Shown here in pieces: positions 44,927 to 53,479 of a stretch of 64,000 nt of DNA. This stretch comes from G963668435 sp963668435 (lineage in GTDB: Bacteria; Latescibacterota; Latescibacteria; Latescibacterales; Latescibacteraceae). The number at the start of each line of letters is the position of its first letter. The stretch's first letter is position 1. The notes beneath the pieces are model-generated. The model did no database searches and was not told the DNA's origin. It worked only from the letters and a program-made list of their open reading frames with translations. The DNA is taken from NCBI GenBank assembly GCA_963668435.2, contig CAXXSC010000008.1, positions 1,550,001 through 1,614,000 on the forward strand. Reading direction: 5' to 3'. The translations under genes and the position numbers were made by a program.

Positions 44927-45304
44927 TTACCATAATTTTTTTTGTGCCGCAAGGGTTCCACCTACACCCAGTCCAGCGCCCATTGTTGCAGAAGCGGCAA
45001 TCATACCAAGTGCGATAACGGCAACTCCGAGCACAGGCACACAGGCACCGCCGGCAACAGCCTCCAGCTGCTCGTCGGTCAGCTCATCCTCGGTAACAGG
45101 TTTCATGGGCAGGCGGACATACAGGGTCTGCAAATCTTCCTCGACAACTTTCACATCGATAGCATCGGGAATTTCAACACCAAACATTTCTGTAATCGCA
45201 GCCTTGGGATCGCTGACAAGACGCTGTTTGAACTCCTCGTCTTCCCAGGCCTTGAGGACAAGTTCTTTCTCGACATCGTTTCTTGTTTTTGTTGCTTCTG
45301 ACAT
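44927..45304 (-). CDS. NHLP-type RiPP precursor with hydrophobic Cys-2 core (first of array)
   Basis: A 125-residue precursor, first in the array by transcription. A strong AAGGAG site lies 7 bases before the ATG. Leader: MSEATKTRNDVEKELVLKAW, EIPDAIDVKVVEEDLQTLYV, LTDEQLEAVAGG. The core of about 39 residues begins ACVPVLGVAVIALGMIAASA and ends TLAAQKKLW. Cys2-Val-Pro-Val and the basic-hydrophobic-Trp ending are kept; one Ser and two Thr lie further in. No clean promoter was found in the 80 bases upstream; the degenerate precursor lies beyond that. Confidence 0.9.
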   Translation of the reverse strand: MSEATKTRNDVEKELVLKAWEDEEFKQRLVSDPKAAITEMFGVEIPDAIDVKVVEEDLQTLYVRLPMKPVTEDELTDEQLEAVAGGACVPVLGVAVIALGMIAASATMGAGLGVGGTLAAQKKLW

Positions 45305-45384
45305 TTGCCGACTCCTTAATATAGTTATTTGCGGCCCAAAACGCTAACTGCCTATCACATGCTACAAACCAAAATCTGACAGCC

Positions 45385-45489
45385 TTACCAGTAGCTTTTC
45401 TTGCCAGCCACCACATTAGCGACATATGGAGCAACAGCAGACGTTACTGCACCGACAATAAATGCCTCAGCCCCACCGGCAAAAGCCTT
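45385..45489 (-). pseudogene. Degenerate sixth precursor, core region preserved
   Basis: Minus-strand frame reading DKAFAGG, then a core that begins AEAFIVGAVTSAVAPY and ends VAGKKSYW before a TAA at 45385-45387. It keeps the GG junction, Ala/Val-rich composition and the C-terminal basic-aromatic-Trp signature, but has no Cys2. An in-frame TAA directly upstream of DKAFAGG and no start codon mean the leader is broken; a possible leader trace (ENNRIFIAF...FP) lies near 45550-45585 in another frame. It is probably a decayed precursor at the head of the array. Confidence 0.6.
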
Positions 45490-45499
45490 ATCTTACAAG

Positions 45500-46067
45500 G
45501 AAAGGAAATCCCCGCACAACATACTGTGACGGTGATCACACTATCGAGGAAACACGCGAAAAGCAATGAATATTCTGTTATTTTCCAACCTGAAAACAGC
45601 AGAACTCACAATATAACTAATGAACTCTCCCCAATCCAAGAGTCGGGATATCACGTTGCCTCGCCTGTGCTCGGCAATAATATGAAATGTTATCTAATCT
45701 GACCCATCACCAACGCAAGCATTGGGGATTTTTTTTATTCAACCACTATCGGCTAAAGCCGGTGGATTCCCGTTGCAACTGAAAGTCGCAGAAGAACACC
45801 CCCTCCGGCTTTCGCCGGTGTCCCCCTTCGCGAGGGGGAAAGCCTGCGGCGCTGATTGTGCCAAGTTTCAGTCTTTTCTGTCGCGACATGCCAAGCCGTA
45901 GCTTTCGCGAAGGCTGGAGCGACCGCCCCCCCCTCGTTCAAGGGGGCTGCCCCGAAATATCGGGATTGGGAGGTCAAAAAAAACTTACGCGCTAAAGCTT
46001 TTCGCCTGAAAGGCGAAGGATTTTGACCTGGCGTATGAAAAATCAAATGAAAGCTGTTTTCACGCTG
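45500..46067. repeat. Gene-free gap with a cluster of palindromes
   Basis: No intact gene. Between about 45742 and 46025 there are several hairpins: CCAC..CGGCT/AGCCG..GTGG, CCGGCTTTCGCCGG, CCCCCTTCGCGAGGGGG (related to the repeat at 15936), CCCGAAATATCGGG and TTCGCCTGAAAGGCGAA. The last one lies about 60 bases after the receiver-phosphatase stop and may act as its terminator. The cluster separates the regulatory operon from the precursor array, which are on the same strand. Confidence 0.5.
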
Positions 46068-47264
46068 TCATTCTCCGCCTTTAATCTCAACCATCAAAAG
46101 CGACAGATCATCATCTAGTATTTCCTTGCCGCACATAGCCTTGAGATGCCCGTGAAGCTCACCTACGCCATTGCTCCCGTTTGCCTGACAGTCGACAAGA
46201 TAATCGGAGAATGCGGCGATGCTCCACATGCCCTCATCGCCGTTCTCAACCTCATAGGAACCATCGGAAAAAACATAGAGACGGAATTTCGGCGGCACGG
46301 TAACGGTCTCGGTTTTATAGACCATGCCCTCCATTCCACCAATGATCATGTTTTTTGTGATCAACTCGGTAACCGCACCCTTGTCGTCTATGAGTAGGGC
46401 CGGCGGATGCCCGGCACTCGAGAATGTCAGTTCATTGGTCTCGACATCGAGCACACCATACCAGAACGTGAAATACAGATTGTTGTGCGACTCCATCTGA
46501 AAATTGTCATTCAGAGCAGTGAGCACCTCGTCAGGTTTGAGGAAATCGGTATTCGGCAGTGACTGAAAACGAAGCACATCGAGCACTGAAACAGACAGAA
46601 GCGCGGGCCCTACGCCGTGATCGCAGACATCGAGCAGATAGATGGCAAAATGGGTCTCGTCTATCCAGTGATAACCGAATGAATCACCGCCAAGCTGGGC
46701 CGAGGGAACAAACAGCCATTCCGTTGTTATAAGCCCGCTATCGAGGGGAGCCGGAAGCAGCGCCCGGACATGCTGGGCCGCCTTGTCAAGCTCGGAGGCC
46801 AGTGCCTGACGACTTTTGTCTAGAGCCTCATATGCGGCGTTACGCTGGAGCAGGTTGATATAGCCCTTGGAATGATAACGGATACGCGCTATCAATTCGA
46901 CCTTGTCGGGAAGTTTGACAAGATAATCGTTCGCTCCGACCTCGAAGGCCTCGGCTTTTGTCTCCGCCTCTTCTTTTGAGGACAGGACTATCAGCGGGAT
47001 GTCTTTCAACGCCGGATGCGCCCGGTAGAATTTCACCAGTGTCAAACCGTCGATATCGGGCATGACGAGGTCTTGAAGGATAATTGTCGGTGACACTTTC
47101 GCGGCTGTCTCAATGGCTTTGGACGGGTCCTGACAGAAGTGGAAATCGATATCACTTTCGGCGGCCAGCATTCTCTCTACTGCCGTTCCTACTATAGCCT
47201 GGTCATCAACAAGCAGAACGCTTATTCGATAGTCGCTGCCGGATTCGTTCGTCATCACACTCAT
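46068..47264 (-). CDS. Receiver-PP2C phosphatase (RsbU/SpoIIE type)
   Basis: A 398-residue response regulator. Residues 13-130 are a receiver domain with the phospho-Asp at D65 (IILQDLVMPDIDG) and the Lys in the late LVKLPDK segment. A helical linker (about 130-170) leads to a SpoIIE/PP2C phosphatase domain with metal Asp residues D194 (LGGDSFGYHW) and D215 (LLDVCDHGVGP). It should dephosphorylate a STAS protein when its receiver is phosphorylated by the CheA homologue. It takes the position of WspR in an otherwise Wsp-ordered operon. The start overlaps the CheB stop by 4 bases. Confidence 0.93.
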   Translation of the reverse strand: MSVMTNESGSDYRISVLLVDDQAIVGTAVERMLAAESDIDFHFCQDPSKAIETAAKVSPTIILQDLVMPDIDGLTLVKFYRAHPALKDIPLIVLSSKEEAETKAEAFEVGANDYLVKLPDKVELIARIRYHSKGYINLLQRNAAYEALDKSRQALASELDKAAQHVRALLPAPLDSGLITTEWLFVPSAQLGGDSFGYHWIDETHFAIYLLDVCDHGVGPALLSVSVLDVLRFQSLPNTDFLKPDEVLTALNDNFQMESHNNLYFTFWYGVLDVETNELTFSSAGHPPALLIDDKGAVTELITKNMIIGGMEGMVYKTETVTVPPKFRLYVFSDGSYEVENGDEGMWSIAAFSDYLVDCQANGSNGVGELHGHLKAMCGKEILDDDLSLLMVEIKGGE

Positions 47265-48286
47265 TTGACATATCTCTTGTTTTTACAGAATTTTATTATT
47301 TCCTGACCAATGCTTTCAAGCGGGAGGATACTGACAGCGGCGCCGTTCTCGGCAGCGGCTTTCGGCATACCGTAAACGATAGACGTCTCACGGTCCTGAG
47401 CTATTGTATGCCAGCCCGCATTTTTCAGCGCTAGCAACCCCTCTGCGCCGTCCGATCCAATACCGGTCAAAAGTACCGCGAGCCCGGCCGAGGGCCAGTT
47501 CGCGGCAAGACTCTGAAAGAAAATATCCACAGACGGCCGGAAAGGAAATTCTTTCGGGTGCGGTGTATAATGGAAAAGCAGATCCTCGTTAATGACGAGA
47601 TGATCGTTGGTATTGGCCACAAACAGTGTATTTTTTTGCGGTTCGCCGCCCTCCCGGGCAACAGAGACTGTCAGCTCAGTCTGGTCATCCAGCCATTCGG
47701 TGAATCCAAGGGCATAACTTGCGTCGACATGCTGAATAAGCACCAGCGCCGCGCCCAGATCACCGGGAAGTGTTTCTATGATATTTGCTACCGCTTTCGG
47801 TCCGCCTGTCGAGGCGCCGATCGCTATCATGAGCGGCGGATTGTAATCGGTAACCTTTTCCACCCGCTTTTCCTGCTGTGGTGTAAACTGCTCAATTCCT
47901 ATCAGTTTCGAGACAGTGTTGATCCGCTTGATCAGGTCCTCCGCGCCGGTAATGGCGCCGGAACTCAGGAACACAGGGGTCTTTACAGCATCCAGCGCTC
48001 CCGCTCCAAGCGCCTCGAATACCTTTGGAGAATTGCCCTCCATGGATGCGGTGACAACGAGGATCGCGCAGGGCGTGTTCTTCATTATCTCGCTTATGGC
48101 CTCAGTACCGTTCATTACCGGCATGATAAGGTCCATAAGCACGAGATCCGGACAGTCTTCGCGGCATTTCTCCACAGCCTCACTGCCGTTATATGCCACC
48201 CAGGCAAGCGAATGATCAGTCTCAGAAATAACCTTCTTCAATACGGTTACCGCTAATTCCAGATCATTGACAATAGCTATCCTCAT
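47261..48286 (-). CDS. cheB: Chemotaxis methylesterase CheB
   Basis: About 341 residues from ATG 48286, one base after the CheA stop (TGATATG); longer upstream reading is overlap. Receiver domain with phospho-Asp at D52 (LVLMDLIMPVMNG), linker, and a methylesterase domain with catalytic Ser at S159 (AIGASTGGPKAV), His in VLIQHVDASY, and Asp in LLTGIGSDGAEGL. It removes methyl groups from the chemoreceptor and so resets the array. It corresponds to WspF. Confidence 0.93.
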   Translation of the reverse strand: MRIAIVNDLELAVTVLKKVISETDHSLAWVAYNGSEAVEKCREDCPDLVLMDLIMPVMNGTEAISEIMKNTPCAILVVTASMEGNSPKVFEALGAGALDAVKTPVFLSSGAITGAEDLIKRINTVSKLIGIEQFTPQQEKRVEKVTDYNPPLMIAIGASTGGPKAVANIIETLPGDLGAALVLIQHVDASYALGFTEWLDDQTELTVSVAREGGEPQKNTLFVANTNDHLVINEDLLFHYTPHPKEFPFRPSVDIFFQSLAANWPSAGLAVLLTGIGSDGAEGLLALKNAGWHTIAQDRETSIVYGMPKAAAENGAAVSILPLESIGQEIIKFCKNKRYVK

Positions 48287-48287
48287 A

Positions 48288-51026
48288 TCACTCGCCCTCT
48301 CCCGTAAGATCCCCGACCGCCTCGTGAAAACTGCCGTCGTGGAAACAGGATTTCGAAAGATAATAGTCAGCACCTGCTTCCATACCCCGTTTACGGTCTT
48401 CTTCGCGGTCCTTGTAAGATATGATAATGACAGGAATATCTTTCAACACCTGATCGCTCTTGATTTTCGCGACAAATTCCAGTCCGGTCATTCGCGGCAT
48501 GTCAACATCCGAAATAATGAGATCGAATTGCTGCTTTTTCATCAGCATATTCCAGCCATCCATTCCATCGACAGCTGTAACAACATCGAAACCTTTGTTT
48601 TCGAGGAGTTTCCGCTCCATCTCTCGCACCGTGATGGAATCGTCTACAACAAGGACACGTTTCGTCAGTCCTTCGACTGCCGCGCTTTCACCGACAGTTT
48701 CCACTATCTTGCCGGACAAAAGGTTCGAGATTGAAATAATGATATCCTCGGCTTCGAGTATCAGCACGGGAGACCCGTCCTCAAGTATCGCACCGGCATT
48801 GATCACCGGCACTTTCTTGAGCCGCGGATCGAGCGGCCGTACCGACAGGGTCGAATCACCAAGGAAAGCGTCGACAACGATCCCGAAATGGCGGTTCCTG
48901 TTCCTTAGGATTATGATATTTAGTATCTTTTCACGATTTTTCTTCTTTGGAAGACCCAAAACCTGCCGGGAATCGACAATACCGACCTTGTGCTCCTCAA
49001 ACATGCAGTACTCACGGCCTTCAACCGTCTCGAGCTCGTCGATCGGCACCTCGAGGGTGTGGACTATCTGCGTAAGGGGAATAGCATAACACTCATTATC
49101 GATATCGAGCAGAAGCGTTTTCAGCACGGAGATCGTGATAGGGAGATGCAGTTCGATTGTCGTTCCCAGTGCGGGCTCGGAGTCTATATAGGCTGAACTT
49201 CCGAACGACTGCAGCATGGTATTCACAATATCGAGGCCGACACCGCGTCCCGAGATCTCACTGACCTTATCCCGCGTAGAGAATCCGGGCAGGAACATGA
49301 ACTCCAAGACCTCTTCCTTCGTGAGATCGTTGACAAAATCCGCCTCAACATAGCCTTTTTCGACGATCTTCTTTTTCAGAGATTCGATATCGACTCCACA
49401 ACCGTCGTCTTTCACCATGATGATCAGCTTGCCGAACGTGTGACGGGCGCTGAGCGTGAGATGGCCGATCGGGTCTTTTCCTGCCGCCGCCCTGCTCTCG
49501 GGCGATTCTATACCGTGATCGAGTGCATTCCTGAGAAGGTGTGTCAGGGGAGCTTCGAGCCGTTCGAGTATCTCGCGGTCTATAAGCGTCTGCTGCCCCT
49601 CGATACTGAACGTAACTTTTTTGCCCAGGCTTTTGGCAAGGTCCCTTACCATACGCGTGAAACCGTGAATGCCCGTGGAAAATGGCACCATACGGCTTGA
49701 TACGATCTCACTGTTCAGCTTGTCGGAAAGCCGTTCAAGCCGCCGCGAAAATGTTTCATATTCTTCGATATACTGTGAAAGGCTGATCACCTGCTTGTCG
49801 AGCAGATCACGTGTTGTGCGGCTTTCTTCGAGCCTGTCTGTATTACCCTGTGTTGCGGCTGCCAGCTGATCGACAGCACCGGCGAGAGCAAACTGAGAGT
49901 TCTTGATATCAAACAGGACAGATGACATGTTGCGGGCGTTTTTCGCGAGAATGAGAATCTCCCCGGACAAACCGAGTATTTTGTTCATTGCACCGGAAAG
50001 GACACGGACATATTCGCTTTTCGGCTCTTCGGGCGCTTTCCCGGGAGCCTTGAACTCTTCAACCTCGCCGTCTTCATCCAGTGGCTCTTTATAACGCCCC
50101 TCGAGAATATCGAGGAGAAGGGTGCTCAACTTCTTGACCGTCGCGGCCTGGTTTAAAATGAAAGACTGATAGTCTTTCGGATCGATCTGCGACAAACGTC
50201 TGAACACATCGGTCACTTTAAGCAGCACATCGATGTGCGGAGCTGTGAGTGTCAGTTTCCCCTGCTGGACAGCGTTGAAAATGTCCTCCATCGAGTGTGC
50301 CATCGAAATCTCAAGATTAAGATTGACAATTCGTGCGGCACCCTTGATCGAATGGGCGGCACGCATCAGGCTTTCAACCGCCTTGGAATCCGCCCCGTCT
50401 TCCAGTGCCAGGAGGTTCTGTTCGAGCGCCGTGGAATTCGTTTCGAGATCCATGAGGAATATTTTAATCATCTCCGGTTCGATCGTCATGATTGAAACCG
50501 ATTGATCAGTATCGGACACGGGAGCAGGCCGTGACACCTCGATTTCCGGCGATGGTTCTTTTGAAAGCTCCGATTTTGGCGGCGCAGTCTGCTGTCCCGC
50601 ACTTGCCGAGGATTCCCATGCAGGGAATGCGTGGAGACGTTCGATGAGGGACTCGACATTATTGGCTTGCTGTTTCAGAGCAGTAGGAATGTCCGCTGTT
50701 TCCAGACTTGCGAGGGAAGAAAAAATATCGTTACAGGATATGAGCACATCGATCTGTTCGGAGTTCAGACGATATTCGCCTTTCTGAACGGCAACGAAAA
50801 CATCCTCCATGGCATGGGCGAGAGAAACGGCGCCGTCAAGACCGACAATCCGTGCCGCACCCTTGACTGAATGGGCGGCGCGCATCAGCGGCTCGACAGA
50901 CTTCTCATTCTGATTATCCTCAACCGCTACCAGACCGTTTTCTAACGTGGCGGAATTGGTCTCCAGCTCGGTTTTAAAGAGTTCGAGCATGAACAGGTCG
51001 GGAGTATTGTCGTTCGGATCGCTCAA
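48288..51026 (-). CDS. cheA: Hybrid chemosensory histidine kinase CheA with two Hpt domains and a receiver
   Basis: A 912-residue kinase. Two histidine phosphotransfer domains with H52 (AAHSVKGAARI) and H225 (AAHSIKGAARI), then dimerisation, GHKL ATPase (HLLRNALDHGIESPES; GRGVGLDIVNTMLQ), a CheW-like domain (HLPITISVLKTLLLDID), and a C-terminal receiver with phospho-Asp about D840 (LIISDVDMPRMTG). It autophosphorylates under control of the MCP and should pass phosphate to CheB and the receiver-phosphatase. Two near-identical Hpt domains are unusual; WspE has one. The start overlaps the CheW stop. Confidence 0.93.
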   Translation of the reverse strand: MSDPNDNTPDLFMLELFKTELETNSATLENGLVAVEDNQNEKSVEPLMRAAHSVKGAARIVGLDGAVSLAHAMEDVFVAVQKGEYRLNSEQIDVLISCNDIFSSLASLETADIPTALKQQANNVESLIERLHAFPAWESSASAGQQTAPPKSELSKEPSPEIEVSRPAPVSDTDQSVSIMTIEPEMIKIFLMDLETNSTALEQNLLALEDGADSKAVESLMRAAHSIKGAARIVNLNLEISMAHSMEDIFNAVQQGKLTLTAPHIDVLLKVTDVFRRLSQIDPKDYQSFILNQAATVKKLSTLLLDILEGRYKEPLDEDGEVEEFKAPGKAPEEPKSEYVRVLSGAMNKILGLSGEILILAKNARNMSSVLFDIKNSQFALAGAVDQLAAATQGNTDRLEESRTTRDLLDKQVISLSQYIEEYETFSRRLERLSDKLNSEIVSSRMVPFSTGIHGFTRMVRDLAKSLGKKVTFSIEGQQTLIDREILERLEAPLTHLLRNALDHGIESPESRAAAGKDPIGHLTLSARHTFGKLIIMVKDDGCGVDIESLKKKIVEKGYVEADFVNDLTKEEVLEFMFLPGFSTRDKVSEISGRGVGLDIVNTMLQSFGSSAYIDSEPALGTTIELHLPITISVLKTLLLDIDNECYAIPLTQIVHTLEVPIDELETVEGREYCMFEEHKVGIVDSRQVLGLPKKKNREKILNIIILRNRNRHFGIVVDAFLGDSTLSVRPLDPRLKKVPVINAGAILEDGSPVLILEAEDIIISISNLLSGKIVETVGESAAVEGLTKRVLVVDDSITVREMERKLLENKGFDVVTAVDGMDGWNMLMKKQQFDLIISDVDMPRMTGLEFVAKIKSDQVLKDIPVIIISYKDREEDRKRGMEAGADYYLSKSCFHDGSFHEAVGDLTGEGE

Positions 51027-51703
51027 TCTTCAAAGCTCAAATTAAAAGTATTCATGAGTTTTTCTTCCATAAGGCAGGCAACGTTGATATCCCTGTAACG
51101 GAAAACGGCATCGGTCATGGATCGTGCGGATTCAGCCACTGTTGAGGGCAGCTCGGTCACCATATCAGCCATGACTCGCTGGGCGTTCAACACCTCGTCC
51201 ACATGAAACGCGAACATCTCGTTCTCTTTGCCGATCACCATCATACGGCTTTTCGTTCCGCTGACACTGATGGGATCCGCTTTCAGTCCGATGAGGCGAT
51301 GAAGTGAAAAACAGGGTATCAGTTCGCCATTCACATTGACAAGCCCCAGGAACACATCGTTTGTCCTGAACGGCACCGAATGGATCATCCGGGCGATGGA
51401 AACTTCAAGGAAATATTTAAGACAGATAGCAAACCACTCCGACCCCATACGGAAAATAATCACATTCCTTGCAACAGAGACACGTTCCTCTCGATCACGC
51501 TGCATCATCCGTGTATTGGCTTCAAGATACTCGCTGTCAACCGGCTGATTGAGCTGCATCATACCGAAACGTGAATATTCGGGACAATTTCTGCAGTTCG
51601 CATACTCTTCGAGCTTTTCACAGCTGACATCACCATATATGCCTATTTCCCGCCAGCAGGGCAGCATTTCAGATTCAACCCGTGTTTTATTTGAAGTGGA
51701 CAT
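51023..51703 (-). CDS. cheW: CheW-like coupling protein with Cys-rich N-terminus
   Basis: A 226-residue CheW-type protein corresponding to WspD. The CheW domain (about 85-220) has ARNVIIFRMGSEWFAICLKYF and GLVNVNGELIPCFSLHRLIG. The N-terminal 70 residues carry four Cys (LPCWREIG, SCEKLEEYANCRNCPEY), which could bind a metal or cluster. It links receptor and kinase. Stop and start overlap with CheA (ATGA), and it follows CheR by two bases, showing tight operon packing. Confidence 0.9.
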   Translation of the reverse strand: MSTSNKTRVESEMLPCWREIGIYGDVSCEKLEEYANCRNCPEYSRFGMMQLNQPVDSEYLEANTRMMQRDREERVSVARNVIIFRMGSEWFAICLKYFLEVSIARMIHSVPFRTNDVFLGLVNVNGELIPCFSLHRLIGLKADPISVSGTKSRMMVIGKENEMFAFHVDEVLNAQRVMADMVTELPSTVAESARSMTDAVFRYRDINVACLMEEKLMNTFNLSFED

Positions 51704-51705
51704 GC

Positions 51706-53007
51706 TTATCGCTCCCCGGTCATTCCAAAACGGCCATACACCCGGCGGGCGCGTTCAAGGAAACGAGCGCTTTTTTCATGCTGCCCTGTCTCTTCGCAAA
51801 GAATATACTGGTGCATTAGCGAATCATAATTATTCGGATCCAGATAGAGCGCCTGGTTGAAATTCTTTTCGGCACTTTCATGCCTATTCAACGCGTGCTC
51901 AACAATACCTTTTAAAAGATACGCCTCAGGATCGTTCCAGCACCGTTCAAAATAACTGTCGCAGAGCTCCGAGGCCTCTTCGTACTTCCCGCTGTCAGCC
52001 AACGCCCTTGCCCTCTCGAATATCTCCCCGGCGGACAGTACCGGTTCCGGCTCACGCTCGGCAGGCAGCACCGGGATATCAGCAATAACGTTGTTCCTTG
52101 CAAGACCGGACACGGCAAATGGTTTCTTCCCGGGAGCAATTGCCGCCGGGGGCAACTCAGGTTTAATTTCCGCACCCGCAGTCAGTTCATGGATAAAGGC
52201 AAACGACTGGGAATAGGAGACCGGCCTGAACCGGCAGTTCATCAGGATGTTCGCCTCAGCATGACCTGTGACCAGAAGCCCTCCCTCGACACTCAGACGC
52301 TCCAGGTTATTCAGTGCCGCTTTTCTGCCGTCGACGGTGAAATAAAACAGCACGTTCCGGCAGAACACGATATGATATGGCGCTTTTCCGGCAAGAAAGC
52401 CCGGTTCGATGAGATTGCCATGAATGAAATTCACCATCTCCCGAACTTTACTATCGATCTGCCAGGTACCGTTCTCATGCTGAAAATATCTTTCCGGGGC
52501 GCTGCTTGTACTGTCCCGGAAAGACGACTGCCTGTACAATCCCCGTTCAGCTGATTCAATCGCTTTCCTGCTGATATCGACAGCATCTATTTGTACACGG
52601 TCAGGCCCGATACCCTCAGCAAGCAGGACCATGGCCAGGCTGTACGCTTCTTCACCGGTTGAACACGGTGAAGAGAGTACTCTCAGCTTTTCCGAATGGT
52701 GTCGGGAGAACCAGCATTCCCGAAGGTATTTCCTTACATATTCGAAGGAATATTTCCCCCGGAAAAACCAGGTCTCGTGCACGACAATACGCTCGACAAG
52801 ATCATCTTTCAAGCGGGAATCGTTTCTCAGCCCGGCAAGGTATTCCTCCGTGCTCCTGATGCCGAGGGATTCCATGTGCTCCCCGACAATTCCGGCGAAA
52901 TACTCACGTCCAGTCATCGAAATATCCAGCCCGATAGTGTCAGCCACAAAAGTTTCTATCTGAACCGTATCAATCGGTATTTTTCTTTTATCCATCAGTT
53001 GCGGCAT
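51706..53007 (-). CDS. cheR: CheR methyltransferase with C-terminal TPR domain
   Basis: A 433-residue protein corresponding to WspC. The N-terminal CheR domain has VHETWFFRGKYSFEYVRKYL, the SAM motif LRVLSSPCSTGEEAYSLAMVLL, and VFCRNVLFYFT. The C-terminal 120 residues hold tetratricopeptide repeats (ALADSGKYEEASELCDSYF; HALNRHESAEKNFNQALYL). It methylates receptor Glu residues using SAM. The start lies one base after the preceding CheW stop. Confidence 0.92.
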   Translation of the reverse strand: MPQLMDKRKIPIDTVQIETFVADTIGLDISMTGREYFAGIVGEHMESLGIRSTEEYLAGLRNDSRLKDDLVERIVVHETWFFRGKYSFEYVRKYLRECWFSRHHSEKLRVLSSPCSTGEEAYSLAMVLLAEGIGPDRVQIDAVDISRKAIESAERGLYRQSSFRDSTSSAPERYFQHENGTWQIDSKVREMVNFIHGNLIEPGFLAGKAPYHIVFCRNVLFYFTVDGRKAALNNLERLSVEGGLLVTGHAEANILMNCRFRPVSYSQSFAFIHELTAGAEIKPELPPAAIAPGKKPFAVSGLARNNVIADIPVLPAEREPEPVLSAGEIFERARALADSGKYEEASELCDSYFERCWNDPEAYLLKGIVEHALNRHESAEKNFNQALYLDPNNYDSLMHQYILCEETGQHEKSARFLERARRVYGRFGMTGER

Positions 53008-53008
53008 A

Positions 53009-53461
53009 TCATTCTTCGGTAAAAAGTATCCGTTTCAGCTTGTCGGGAAGCAGCTTGAATAAGTCAAGTATATGTATCATCCCCTCACCGTCCCTGACAA
53101 TCCTGTCAAGATATGGCGCCTGTTCCGGCGCTATTCCCGGGGAGACGATATCGTCCTCTGTGAATGACGACGATGAGGCGACCATCTCCGCCTTAAGACC
53201 AAGAATACGCGTTCTGTCCTTATCCACGGGATAATTAATTAGAATTATACGGGTGCTGAACAGCCCACGTGAAGGCTTGCGGCTGATAAGGGCATTCAGG
53301 TCGATTACAGGCACTATATCGCCGTGGTAATCGAAAATACCAGCGACATAAGCAGGCGTCCGGGGGATATTCCTGCAGTTTACGAGGGGTATGATCTCCT
53401 GTATCGGCTCTATTCCCAGACCGTAACGATCCCCTCCACATATAAACGTAATAAGCAGCAT
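53009..53461 (-). CDS. cheW: CheW-like coupling protein
   Basis: A 150-residue single CheW domain (LLITFICGGDRYGLGIEPIQEIIPLV; GIFDYHGDIVPVIDLNAL), matching WspB. It couples the MCP to the CheA kinase. It lies 18 bases after the receptor gene and one base before CheR. Confidence 0.92.
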   Translation of the reverse strand: MLLITFICGGDRYGLGIEPIQEIIPLVNCRNIPRTPAYVAGIFDYHGDIVPVIDLNALISRKPSRGLFSTRIILINYPVDKDRTRILGLKAEMVASSSSFTEDDIVSPGIAPEQAPYLDRIVRDGEGMIHILDLFKLLPDKLKRILFTEE

Positions 53462-53479
53462 AGGCGGTTCGACTCTCGA

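Noticed and set aside
42866..45304. CRISPR-like or direct-repeat array
   Set aside because: The repeated units are about 460-base precursor genes with spacers, not short repeats with unique spacers, and no cas genes are near.
46068..47264. WspR-type diguanylate cyclase as output
   Set aside because: No GGDEF/GGEEF motif is present; the second domain has the Asp motifs of a PP2C phosphatase.
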